The notes under the pieces are model-generated. The model did not search any database. It saw only the letters and a program-made list of their open reading frames with translations, and was not told the DNA's origin. This document shows positions 29,505 to 39,773 of a DNA stretch of 64,000 nt, piece by piece. The first letter of the stretch is position 1; the number at the start of each line of letters is the position of its first letter. The translations under genes and the position numbers were made by a program. Origin of the DNA: Calditrichota bacterium. Lineage in GTDB: Bacteria > Zhuqueibacterota > Zhuqueibacteria > Zhuqueibacterales > Geothermadaptataceae. The DNA lies in the NCBI GenBank assembly GCA_008501765.1, contig QQUE01000007.1:670186-734185 (forward strand), written 5' to 3'.

Positions 29505-30575
29505 TTAAAAGAGAAATCCCACTGAATAAGAATGGGTTTTCCCTAAAATTCCAACACCACGATAAGCATAATCCAATTTTAAACCCAAATTGTTCAACAG
29601 GCGCAGGTCCATCCCACCACCCGCACTTACACCAAATTCACTTTCTTCCATAAACAAAGCTTTGTAACCACCACGTAAGTAGAAAGTACTGTTTGAAGAT
29701 AGTTTTAGTTTATATTGGCCACCAAGATTGACGGACTCACTGTTATTATTAGGATGCAATGCATCGGCTGTAATCAATAATCGCTGGTTGCCAACGATGA
29801 GTGGTGTGATTGAAACTCCGACACGAAAGATCAGAGGCAATTCCCAGTTTTCCAAATGGAATTGGCCTGGTGTGTCACGGAAATTGCCTGCTTCATTGGG
29901 TAAGATATCGATAGGATTGTATAAATCAATACCGTCATATTTTAAACGGGTGCCATAGTTGGAAATACTCATTCCAATGCTCATTCCATCGGCCTTTGAA
30001 CCGGTGACCGAAAGAAATTGCGTATCGATCAGCACACCTAAGTCCAGGGCAAACGCTCTCGCTGTGCTGTGCCAAATATTGGATGACACATATTTCGCAG
30101 TGGCGCCAAATGCAAACCAATCTGCCAGTCTTCGTGAAAAAGATAGAGAAGCTGCGATATCGCTCGAACTGAACGAATCGCCCGTACCTTCCTGCTGAAA
30201 GACTGTGGTCACGTCCATTGTTCCATAATCTGCGCTAAATACACCAAGCGATAATGTACCAATATTTGGCAGGACGATTCCAACACCGGCAAATGAAATA
30301 TTAATATCTGCAATCCAGGGCTGATAGAAAAATTGCGCTTCATTTTGTTCCATAAAGGCCAACCCAGCCGGATTCCAATATATCGCCGACAAATCGCGTG
30401 CCGCACTTACGTAGGCCTCCCCCATCGCATTTCCAGCGCCACCGAATCCGATTTCCAGAAAATTGGCAGCCGTGGTTCCCACGCGGTAAGGTTTTTGAGC
30501 CTGCAATGCTGTAACAGAGAAAAAGAGCATCAGCATCGCCAGTCCGGTATTGATTATTTTTCTAATATCGTGCAT
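29505..30575 (-). CDS. PorV/PorQ-family outer membrane protein
   Basis: GGAGNAMGEAYVSAARDLSAIYWNPAGLAFME and C-terminal beta-barrel. Confidence 0.75.
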   Translation of the reverse strand: MHDIRKIINTGLAMLMLFFSVTALQAQKPYRVGTTAANFLEIGFGGAGNAMGEAYVSAARDLSAIYWNPAGLAFMEQNEAQFFYQPWIADINISFAGVGIVLPNIGTLSLGVFSADYGTMDVTTVFQQEGTGDSFSSSDIAASLSFSRRLADWFAFGATAKYVSSNIWHSTARAFALDLGVLIDTQFLSVTGSKADGMSIGMSISNYGTRLKYDGIDLYNPIDILPNEAGNFRDTPGQFHLENWELPLIFRVGVSITPLIVGNQRLLITADALHPNNNSESVNLGGQYKLKLSSNSTFYLRGGYKALFMEESEFGVSAGGGMDLRLLNNLGLKLDYAYRGVGILGKTHSYSVGFLF

Positions 30576-30587
30576 AATTTTTCTCTT

Positions 30588-33500
30588 TTATTTTATGACA
30601 GCAAATTTGCCAATTTTCTCGTCACCAGTAGATGCGCGAACGTAAAAAACATAAATTCCAGCCGCTATCTCAAGTCCTTCATTGCTGAGGAGATCCCAGT
30701 GGGCAGAACCATTATCGCTACTATTTTCAACAATTACCTCATCAACAAATACACCGCTACTGGTAAAAATTTTAATTTCACACTGTGCAGGCAAATGGGT
30801 AAACAGAATACGGCGGCGCTGGTTAAGAAACGGATTCTGTACAGCTTCTTCCATGGCGTTTGTACCGACATACGGATTGGGCACAACTTTAATATTAGCC
30901 ATGGAATGTCGAATTTCTTCTTCATCCAGTTGCCCCTCAGGCAATACTTTAAACCTAAAAACATCTTCAGTCATAAATGGTTTCAAAAATGTTAGCTGGT
31001 AGATGTCGTCAACTTTAGGCAAAAACTCTTCCGTGCCAGCATAGGTAAAATCCAAAATAAATACAGTCCCGTTCCAGCGGTTTGCTGAAGAAACATCACC
31101 AACAAGAATACGATCTTCCAGCATGTCGAAAGTGCCGTTACCGTTCATATCTTCCACAGCCAAATCCATTTTCAGGTATTCCCCTTCTGCATTTTGAAAG
31201 GATTTATTCAAAACGTAAAAACTGAAATCCTGTTGTAAAAGAATTGATGAGCTGGCAATTCGTGTATTCGCTTCATTACGCATGGTTGCTCTGGTGCTGC
31301 GTCCGGTATAAGCCGCAGAATTATTTGTAAAAACGATTTCATAATCCCAGGCAAAGCGTTTCGATTCGACAGAAGTTTCAACGATACGGATTGGGGCATT
31401 GCCAACCAGCCAGCCAGATTTATCCCGGTCGATGGTTGGTATTTCAACGATATTATCGATAATTAACCGAATACCATCAAAAACATCCGTAGCCAAATCT
31501 CCACTTGCATTTAATGCCCAATATTCAAGAGAATCGTTATAAACAACGTTATTGAATGAAGAATGAGAAGGCGTATCCTCATAAATTAAAGTCGTATCAG
31601 CACTAACATCGTGAACTTGCAGACCATTATTTATGTATTCGAATCCAATTTCCGAACCAGTGACAGTGAAGAGTGTATCGACGAGGAAAGTCAATTCGTA
31701 GGTATGATCAACTTGCAAAGCGCCATTCGCCAGCACTTCTGCCGAGATATCAGCCGTTCCAAATCGTACTCTACTATCATCAATTTCGATTGATGGCGGC
31801 GTGTAACCGGATGCTTTAACATGCGGCACGACGACGGCAACATTCTTGCTGATACCACGAATATCCTCATTTTCATCGAGATCGATTATTATACTATTTT
31901 CTGAGGGAGCGATACCTGGTTCGATTTCCGGCGCACCGTAATCGTATGCTACGAGCGCATAATAATAAGTCCTGCCATTCTGCACTTCTTCATCAATAAA
32001 ATGGTGCACGATTCCAGTATCCCCGCCTAAATTATAAGCGACGCCTTTAAAGATAGCAAAATCTGTAAATCCCATTTTATCATCAATTAAATCGCATTGG
32101 AATATCGGTTTTTTGATGGACGCTGTGCCAAATCCGTCGGTAATAACTTCTGCATCGGACATTCTTTTGTCGGATGCCCGATAAACTTTATAGCCTTCAA
32201 AATCATTGACATTGCCAACGAATGGATCGCGTGTTTTTGTGTCGGCTCGATCATCCCAGGTTAAAATGACCACGCCATCTCCAGCGGTTGCCGTAAGTGT
32301 CGGCATGAGCGGTGGTTGGGCAAAGCGATAATCTTTATCGTAAATAACCTGAACGATTCGCTTCTGCTCATACAAAGCCGGGGCCGTGTGGGCATCGCTG
32401 TTCAAACCCTGCAACGGATCGTATGAATGCAACTCTGACATCGAAATACGCTCTGTCCGCCCTTTAAAAAGCGGAAATGGGCCCGAAGCAAAAGTTTCGA
32501 TCAAATTACTGGTATTGCCGAGAAATTCCAATGTTGAATCCTGACCAATGAGTTCCCACATGGATTCATCACCACGAAACCAGCGATAATCAGAAGCATG
32601 GCTGGGTACAGGAAACAAACGAAATGATGTCAAACCAACCATGTCTGATTCATTAACATCGGTGAAGGCAAAGTTGGGTTCCGAATTCACGCCTTCCTTC
32701 AGGCTGGGACGATGGTCACACTCCCCTTCATCAGGGCCGTTGTAGTTTAATTCACCAGGCCCAACACCATCAATACCGACATCATCACCGGCAAACTCAT
32801 TGGTTTGATAAATGCCGTCTCCGTTTAGGTCTTCGCCATCTTGCCAATCCTGATCTTCATCTGCGTCCCAGTGCTCCTTCAAATCTTCAGGCTGCAATTT
32901 ATAGAATTCAAGAAATTTATTTAAATCGGCGATACCTTCCATCGGGCCTACTTTTCGGACAGCTTCGTTATCGCGCCTTTCATCGAGAAGACCATCTCCA
33001 TCATTATCTATTTCATCGAATCCCAGTCCCGGACTCTCGAGATAGGCAAAACCCATGGTTCCGGTTCGCAGACCACCGGCGCCCAGTTCATCTGTATCCC
33101 AGGAGTAAGCCATATCCACTTCGCGGTCGAAAAAACCAAGTTCATCATCACGCTCTGCGCCGATACCATTATCCACCCAGTAGCCGAATGCAACTTCGGG
33201 TAAATCATAATCAGAAATATTTGCAATGGTGTATTCCCAGAACAGCGCATCCCGAGCCTGCGGATTATTCCATTGAAATCCGCGTTGCTCTACTCGAATT
33301 CCAAGCCCACCCCAGGGTTTTCCTTTTTGAATGGTCACATTGCTATTTAAGTCACCGATAAATCTTCCTGGCCTGGGATAATATTTCACCCGATCTTCAG
33401 GGCCCAATCTTTCCTGGTCTTGGGCATCGTTGACAACAAAAAACGTTTCCAGTTGGGCATAGTTGATCCCACGTCCAAAACGGCCATTCCATTCACCGGG

Positions 33501-34028
33501 CCATTTTGTTGAAAAACCTGAGCTCGGCCACCCGCCTGTCGGCCAGGATTCTTCGATATTGCTCATAGCCGGATAATCGCTTGCCGGATTGGAATAACCT
33601 GGAGCCGGATAAAAACCCCATTCAATTGTCCCGGTTGGATCGCGATCCATTTCTTCCCGATAGCTCGTTTGCAGAAAATACAACGTGTCCAGACCGGTGC
33701 TGTTGGCGATTGTTGTGGAATCCGTGACCGGAATTGAATCATTTTTAATATATACCCGGGCACCGACAAGCAGAGCGATACCATCGAGCATTTTAACGCC
33801 GTCAGCATTATTGGGCCATAACGAGGCATCCACCCGCGGCCAGTCGGATAACTCCGTGGTATTACGAAAATAAAGATTGATACGATTCCCGGTCATAAAT
33901 CCTTCTTTTTCTTCGGCGATATCACCAGCAGGGTCTTCAGGGCCATTATATTCCTTTCCCTGAGCAAATAAGGATACGCCCAAAATGAAATAGAGTAGAA
34001 AAAGGAGGTGAAATTTACGGTTTAACAT
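30588..34028 (-). CDS. Large secreted protein (T9SS-like C-terminus, FN3-like segments)
   Basis: Signal peptide; FN3-like PTLTATAGDGVVILTWDDRADTKTRDPFVGNVNDFEGYKVYRA; C-terminal PNPYVG...IKIFTSSGVFVDEV...AAGIYVFYVRA. Confidence 0.7.
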   Translation of the reverse strand: MLNRKFHLLFLLYFILGVSLFAQGKEYNGPEDPAGDIAEEKEGFMTGNRINLYFRNTTELSDWPRVDASLWPNNADGVKMLDGIALLVGARVYIKNDSIPVTDSTTIANSTGLDTLYFLQTSYREEMDRDPTGTIEWGFYPAPGYSNPASDYPAMSNIEESWPTGGWPSSGFSTKWPGEWNGRFGRGINYAQLETFFVVNDAQDQERLGPEDRVKYYPRPGRFIGDLNSNVTIQKGKPWGGLGIRVEQRGFQWNNPQARDALFWEYTIANISDYDLPEVAFGYWVDNGIGAERDDELGFFDREVDMAYSWDTDELGAGGLRTGTMGFAYLESPGLGFDEIDNDGDGLLDERRDNEAVRKVGPMEGIADLNKFLEFYKLQPEDLKEHWDADEDQDWQDGEDLNGDGIYQTNEFAGDDVGIDGVGPGELNYNGPDEGECDHRPSLKEGVNSEPNFAFTDVNESDMVGLTSFRLFPVPSHASDYRWFRGDESMWELIGQDSTLEFLGNTSNLIETFASGPFPLFKGRTERISMSELHSYDPLQGLNSDAHTAPALYEQKRIVQVIYDKDYRFAQPPLMPTLTATAGDGVVILTWDDRADTKTRDPFVGNVNDFEGYKVYRASDKRMSDAEVITDGFGTASIKKPIFQCDLIDDKMGFTDFAIFKGVAYNLGGDTGIVHHFIDEEVQNGRTYYYALVAYDYGAPEIEPGIAPSENSIIIDLDENEDIRGISKNVAVVVPHVKASGYTPPSIEIDDSRVRFGTADISAEVLANGALQVDHTYELTFLVDTLFTVTGSEIGFEYINNGLQVHDVSADTTLIYEDTPSHSSFNNVVYNDSLEYWALNASGDLATDVFDGIRLIIDNIVEIPTIDRDKSGWLVGNAPIRIVETSVESKRFAWDYEIVFTNNSAAYTGRSTRATMRNEANTRIASSSILLQQDFSFYVLNKSFQNAEGEYLKMDLAVEDMNGNGTFDMLEDRILVGDVSSANRWNGTVFILDFTYAGTEEFLPKVDDIYQLTFLKPFMTEDVFRFKVLPEGQLDEEEIRHSMANIKVVPNPYVGTNAMEEAVQNPFLNQRRRILFTHLPAQCEIKIFTSSGVFVDEVIVENSSDNGSAHWDLLSNEGLEIAAGIYVFYVRASTGDEKIGKFAVIK

Positions 34029-34085
34029 AATTTAAAGCCTTTATTTCAATCACTATATTTTAATTTCATATCATGCTAGTTAAGG

Positions 34086-36785
34086 CTAAAACGTGACACC
34101 AACGCCAAATTTTATCAGACGTGGGGCAGAATACGCTGAAGGATTCTGTATGGTATCCTCAAACGTATTAAAATCGCTGCGATGACCGGCAATGTCAGCA
34201 TCTGTTATAATACTACGATAAGCTCGCCCGGTATTGCCGTTGACCCAATTCTCATTCAAACGATCGAGAAAATTATATACCTGCAAGGTAAATCGCAAGC
34301 CCACACCATGACTCAAATTCCATTTATAATAGGCATTTATATCGACATCAAAAACGCTTGGCATCCAGTCGTTATTTTCATACAAATTAACACGCGACAA
34401 TATTGATTCTGTAAGCGGCGAATAGGAATAAGGCGAACCAGAGCCATAAGATAAAATGGATGTTAGACCATAATTTGGCTGATTATATCCGACCGTGAAG
34501 TTAAATGTATGACGCTGATCCCACGACATTGGTATGAGTCTTGGAATTGGATCTTTGCTATCACCTGCGCGGTCGAAAGTTTGTGTAGGGTTATCAGCGT
34601 TCCCCCTGGTGAACTGCAATGTATAATTCAAAACAGCTGAAACAGGTCCCTGATTATAATCATATTTTAATTCAAGTCCCTTGACGCTGCCGTAATCTTT
34701 GTTATCGTATAATCCATAGCGAATTTGATTAAAAGTCGTGACTACTTTTGCACCAAGTAGGTCATAAATATCGCGATAAAAGAGCGCCACTTCCAGTCCC
34801 ATGTTATCCATGAGTTGTTGCCATAAACCGACTTCATACTGGACAGTTTTCTGCGCTTTTAATTGGGCGTTACCCATCGTGGTTTCATAATTGGTAGGCG
34901 CTACCCGAAAGGAGCTGTTTTCATACAAAGCAAACAGTGGTGGCATTTGAAAGAAATGGCCATAACTAAACCGTAAAAGTGCCGCTTCGCCAAGTTGATA
35001 AGATAATCCCAGCCGCGGGCTCAACTGTACTTGCGGCTTGGCGTCTGGATAAGTCGATTGCCGCTCAGGATGTTCCGGGTAGCTGAGTTGGTTAGCAGGA
35101 TTACGTCTTTCCGAAGGATAGACAGATGCCGGATCAAAATAATCGTAGCGCAAGCCAAGATTAACGACCATTTCGCTAAATTCCATTTTATCCTGCACGT
35201 AGGCAGCAAACTCAACTGGTTTAACATGGTAAATATCTGAATAAACGGTTGAATCCGGTAATGTGACTGGTTCATATAGAAAAAATTCCAGATCTGTACC
35301 ATAATATTTATTCCGAATCTGCACATTTTCAACATCGAGATCATGCTCTGTGTAGAGCAGTCCTGTTTTAATACTGTGTTTTTTATTAATCTGCCAGGTA
35401 AAATCCCACTTTAAATTTGTATCGATGAGTGTACGCTCGTTATGGTCTTTATTCTGTCCGCCGGTCCAGAAACCGGGGCCGGTATCATCGTGAAAAAGAT
35501 CGTGAACATATCCAGTATCGAATGGATCTTCGAAAACGTACCAACCGGAAAAGTTATCAATGCGAGATAATTTCAATTCATAGAACATTCTTTCGGACAA
35601 AAGATGATTCACCTGAAGCGTGTTCATTTTGGAATCCCGGTGCGAGGCCGGCTTACCATCAGGATTGTATTTAAATCCATGGTCATAATCTCTCCAGGTA
35701 TCTTTATTATAAGTGGAGAGAAATGAGACACGCAATGCATCTGTAATATGGGCTGTCAATTTGCCCATTACGGAAAAATTTTCATCGCGATCCATCGGTA
35801 CATAGGCGCTGTCCCCAGTCGCCTGCGAAAACCATAAGCTTGGATCATCACCCCGGAAATTGCTAAAATTATCAACATCAAATCTGCGAATTCCATAGAG
35901 ATGATTTTTGTTATCCTGTGAGCGGATATTTGTAAAAAAAGTTAATTTGTTTGTAAAAAGAGGGCCGCTTAAACTGGCTTTATAATCCTGGTTTCGTAAG
36001 AAATCGACTTCATCGAGTCCATACCAGATATCGTTATTTCCAGTCAGATAGCCACCCCATTCACTGGAAAAAGATCCATGAAATTCTGAGCCGCCATCTT
36101 TGGTAACTGCGTTGACAATTCCACTCATCGCGCGCCCGTACTCGGCATTAAAAGTTCCGGTGATGACTTCCAAATCCTGTATAGATTCCGGTTCGAGATC
36201 CACTGTTCTATACTGACCGTCAAAAACCTCATCCACCTGTAATCCATCGATCATGTATGAGACTTCTGTCACACGACCACCCCGGAAATGCCCTTTCACG
36301 ACACCCGCCTGCATTTCCACAACTGCGGCTACATCGGATACCGGAAGAATTTCAATAGATTCAGCTGAGACATTACGAATGGAACTGGTCTGATCTTTTT
36401 TAATTCCCATTTTAGAAGCTGTAATGATGATCTCTTCGCCACTCAACACTTCGTCCTGCATTTGCACATCAACTGTAACAGTTCTATTTACAGAGACAGT
36501 AAGATCGGCTATTTTCTTGGTGCCGTAACCCATCATCCGAAAAGTAAGGCTGTATTTTCCGGGAGGCATATTTAATATGACATATTCGCCGTTGAGATCA
36601 GCCGCTGCACCCCTGTTCGTGCCATCGATAACGACAGATGCGCCAGCAAGTGCCTCTCCTGTGCGTTCCTCGGTTATTCTACCTTTTATTTTACCGGTTG
36701 TCTGGGCAATTATTTCTGTACTAAAACTGCAGCACAAAACAGTTGAGACAATGAAAAAAACACGTAAGTTTTTATAAAATTTCAT
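34086..36785 (-). CDS. TonB-dependent receptor with carboxypeptidase-regulatory-like N-terminal domain
   Basis: GKIKGRITEERTGEALAGASVVIDGTNRGAAADLNGEYVI, plug domain, C-terminal barrel. Confidence 0.9.
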   Translation of the reverse strand: MKFYKNLRVFFIVSTVLCCSFSTEIIAQTTGKIKGRITEERTGEALAGASVVIDGTNRGAAADLNGEYVILNMPPGKYSLTFRMMGYGTKKIADLTVSVNRTVTVDVQMQDEVLSGEEIIITASKMGIKKDQTSSIRNVSAESIEILPVSDVAAVVEMQAGVVKGHFRGGRVTEVSYMIDGLQVDEVFDGQYRTVDLEPESIQDLEVITGTFNAEYGRAMSGIVNAVTKDGGSEFHGSFSSEWGGYLTGNNDIWYGLDEVDFLRNQDYKASLSGPLFTNKLTFFTNIRSQDNKNHLYGIRRFDVDNFSNFRGDDPSLWFSQATGDSAYVPMDRDENFSVMGKLTAHITDALRVSFLSTYNKDTWRDYDHGFKYNPDGKPASHRDSKMNTLQVNHLLSERMFYELKLSRIDNFSGWYVFEDPFDTGYVHDLFHDDTGPGFWTGGQNKDHNERTLIDTNLKWDFTWQINKKHSIKTGLLYTEHDLDVENVQIRNKYYGTDLEFFLYEPVTLPDSTVYSDIYHVKPVEFAAYVQDKMEFSEMVVNLGLRYDYFDPASVYPSERRNPANQLSYPEHPERQSTYPDAKPQVQLSPRLGLSYQLGEAALLRFSYGHFFQMPPLFALYENSSFRVAPTNYETTMGNAQLKAQKTVQYEVGLWQQLMDNMGLEVALFYRDIYDLLGAKVVTTFNQIRYGLYDNKDYGSVKGLELKYDYNQGPVSAVLNYTLQFTRGNADNPTQTFDRAGDSKDPIPRLIPMSWDQRHTFNFTVGYNQPNYGLTSILSYGSGSPYSYSPLTESILSRVNLYENNDWMPSVFDVDINAYYKWNLSHGVGLRFTLQVYNFLDRLNENWVNGNTGRAYRSIITDADIAGHRSDFNTFEDTIQNPSAYSAPRLIKFGVGVTF

Positions 36786-37010
36786 TCGTATTATCTCGGC
36801 TTAATAATAGCTCTATGGAAGGTCATTTTTTCAATCATGAAATCCACTCTTTTCCTAACTTCTCCTCATCCGTACATGCTTAATCATCATATTCTTAGCA
36901 CTAAATGACGCTTCCAAGAGCTATTTTTGATTCATTTTACAACATTTGTAAATTTAGTTTAACGTTTTTCATCAAACTTACTTCATAGGGCGAAGTATGG
37001 CTCCAGTATC

Positions 37011-37042
37011 TTGATTCCATCACTCTGGAGTGATGGAATCAA
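37011..37042. repeat. 32-bp near-perfect palindrome
   Basis: ttgattccatcactc-tg-gagtgatggaatcaa, perfect 15-bp arms. Confidence 0.75.
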
Positions 37043-37107
37043 TCTAACTGAAAAACACCGCGATATTATCGCTAAAAAGCAACGATCTCATCGCGGGTTA
37101 TTTGATA

Positions 37108-39666
37108 CTATTTCATCAATACCATTTTCTTCGTCTGCTTATAATTGCCAGCCTGAATACTGTAGAAATAGACGCCTGAAACAAGATTAGAAGCATTCAA
37201 GGTCAATTTATGCGTTCCAGCAGGCTGTTGCGATTGCAGCAGCGTCTGTACTTTTTGACCCAGCATATTGTAAAGAACAACCTTTACATTTTCGGCTGTT
37301 GGCAGAGAATAAGAAATGGTTGTTTCCGGATTAAATGGATTTGGATAATTCTGATTCAATGCAAATCCGGCTGGTACGACATCTGTATTTTCTTCAACCG
37401 AAGTTGGGACAAACTGATCGCCAATCCAGGTGTATGACCAGTTACGAGGTGATTGCCAGGAATTATCCATATTCAATGGTGAAAAACTCAAAACTCCATC
37501 ACGGACATTGTTGGCATCAGCATCGTGGATAGCAATGTCGATAGGAATACGCATACCATTTACAGGGACAAATGGTGTATCGCCTTCAGCCTGCAAATCA
37601 GCAATTTTTACTCGGGCTTCCATAACCCAGTCAGGGTTGAATCCTTCAAAATGGTAATCCGAAGAATCAACACTCATTTTTACACTGGTTCCATCGAGGT
37701 CACTGGCTTTGAATGCGATTGAATAATCAGGAAATTCACCGCCACCACGGCCGCTTTTCTGACCAGTACGGCTATCAAATAATCCAAACCACATTTCTAT
37801 AGCATCATCCAACCACCAATCGCCTGCTGGTTCAAACGAGAAGACGTTATCGATAACATCAGCAGCAAAATAGAGGTATTCATTATCAACAGCAATGTAA
37901 ACAGTGGCTGTTAAATCATCATCATTGTCAAATTCGCCTATGGCAATATGCGTATCTGATTGTTTAAAAACAAACGGTTGGATTCCTGCGTCTGTCCATT
38001 CGGTAAAATCACCATCGGCAACAAAATTGGTTGGTACTGTAAGTGAAACCGTAGGTACACCTTTAGCCATATTCGTGACAGCGCCATCTGAGTAACCAAC
38101 TTCACCTGGATTCTTCGCTTTGTCTGTTGCCCTGACAGCATAATAATAATCAACTGATGTGTCCACAAGTGGGTAATTTATGTAATGAGTAGCTACCTGG
38201 ATACCACGTGCGACACCATATGCAATTTGTTCAACATTTGGATCCGTTATTTCGACGATTTCTTCCGTGCTGGCATAAACATCATATTTCTCATCAGATT
38301 CACCAGGGACATCCTGCCAGATTACGAGATTAAAATAATTATCTGGCGCTGCAGTGATGCCTTCTACCGCTACTGGACCTATCAGATCGGTTTCACGGTA
38401 ACCAGCGAGTTCAAAATTATCGAGCAACAATGTGCCCTGTGATATTGTTCCCTGTTGTGCAGCAGAAAAGGCAATTTCATATTCTTTGATTTTATCAAGG
38501 TCAAACACCGAATTTCCCAGTGCACCACCCCATTGTGGATTATTAAAACCTTCGGCATTTGGCGCGCCACCGATGCCTCTATCTTCGAGAGGAATCAATA
38601 ATTTATGCCATCCAGCTGTCGTATCGAGCATAACATTATTTTCATAAAACCATACTTCATCCTGATCATCGCCTTCAGAGTATTCATGTAATTGCAGACG
38701 GAATACGACATTTCCGGGCTGATCAGATGCAACAAGGTTATTATACCAAAGAGATAAATGGGTATTTCCAGACATATCTGGCAGAAATTCATCACCACCA
38801 AATTTCATCGCAACAAAACCTCCCCAACCCTGATCCGCGTCAACTTTCCAATCAATTTGTGCTGATGCAGTTTCAACTGTATTTTCAGAATTATCAGTAA
38901 CGGTCACGGCACTTGTGCCTGTACCTTCTACCGTGAAAGCAGCATCTGCACCGGCTGTGTCAAAAAAGTTAAGGACAGGTTGCGTATGTCCAACAACACG
39001 AAGATTATCAAAATAAATGGTGCCAGTAGCCGTTCCGGAATTACCTGGGTCGCTGGCATTGTGCAGAGAGCCATCAATGGAAAATTCGAATTTATAAGCT
39101 ACAATTTTGTCAGGATTAAATTCAGCATTGCCACCAGCGCCGGCCCAGCCTGGCTGCCAGAATCCAATGGATTCATTTTGCGATTTAATATCACGCAATT
39201 CAAATTTCAATTCGTTCCAACCTGGCTCTGTGATATCCAAAATTTTATGATGGCTGTACCAGTATTCCGGATCATTGGGATCATCACTGCCTTCATGTAA
39301 CAGCAGACGCAACTCAACGGCGCCAACTTCAGATGAAGGTGCCGCAACATAATACCAAACACTAATATGCGTTGCGCCAGACCAATCAAAAAACTCACTG
39401 CTATCTGCGGAGTGGGTAATATTGGCAAAACCACCCCAGCCTTGCGATGCCTGAACTGTCCAGTCAAGGCGCATGGACATAGCGCCATCTTGCACTTGCT
39501 CATCGGTATAGGTAACAACAATTTGTGTTGTATCCGAACCGTCAACAATTTCATGATGCCAAAAACTCGAATCAGGCTCAACATCAAAGCCATTCACCAG
39601 TTCTTGTGCACTTGCAATCCCTGAAAAAAAGAGCATTGCAGTCAACATCAGTAAAAAGCGTTTCAT
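37108..39666 (-). CDS. Secreted carbohydrate-binding protein (CBM-like modules, CBM9/DOMON-like, T9SS C-terminus)
   Basis: Two internal GWGGF(A/V) CBM-like repeats, TATVYIAVDNEYLYFAADVIDNVF, C-terminal NQNYPNPFNPETTISYSL...SGVYFYSIQAG. Confidence 0.7.
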   Translation of the reverse strand: MKRFLLMLTAMLFFSGIASAQELVNGFDVEPDSSFWHHEIVDGSDTTQIVVTYTDEQVQDGAMSMRLDWTVQASQGWGGFANITHSADSSEFFDWSGATHISVWYYVAAPSSEVGAVELRLLLHEGSDDPNDPEYWYSHHKILDITEPGWNELKFELRDIKSQNESIGFWQPGWAGAGGNAEFNPDKIVAYKFEFSIDGSLHNASDPGNSGTATGTIYFDNLRVVGHTQPVLNFFDTAGADAAFTVEGTGTSAVTVTDNSENTVETASAQIDWKVDADQGWGGFVAMKFGGDEFLPDMSGNTHLSLWYNNLVASDQPGNVVFRLQLHEYSEGDDQDEVWFYENNVMLDTTAGWHKLLIPLEDRGIGGAPNAEGFNNPQWGGALGNSVFDLDKIKEYEIAFSAAQQGTISQGTLLLDNFELAGYRETDLIGPVAVEGITAAPDNYFNLVIWQDVPGESDEKYDVYASTEEIVEITDPNVEQIAYGVARGIQVATHYINYPLVDTSVDYYYAVRATDKAKNPGEVGYSDGAVTNMAKGVPTVSLTVPTNFVADGDFTEWTDAGIQPFVFKQSDTHIAIGEFDNDDDLTATVYIAVDNEYLYFAADVIDNVFSFEPAGDWWLDDAIEMWFGLFDSRTGQKSGRGGGEFPDYSIAFKASDLDGTSVKMSVDSSDYHFEGFNPDWVMEARVKIADLQAEGDTPFVPVNGMRIPIDIAIHDADANNVRDGVLSFSPLNMDNSWQSPRNWSYTWIGDQFVPTSVEENTDVVPAGFALNQNYPNPFNPETTISYSLPTAENVKVVLYNMLGQKVQTLLQSQQPAGTHKLTLNASNLVSGVYFYSIQAGNYKQTKKMVLMK

Positions 39667-39773
39667 AAAACCTCCTCAAAGTGAAGAATATATTGGTTGA
39701 TAAAATTACATTTATTGCTTTCCAATGGCATATTTCAAAATCTGGCCTGAAAAATGGCCAATGATCACCGGGA

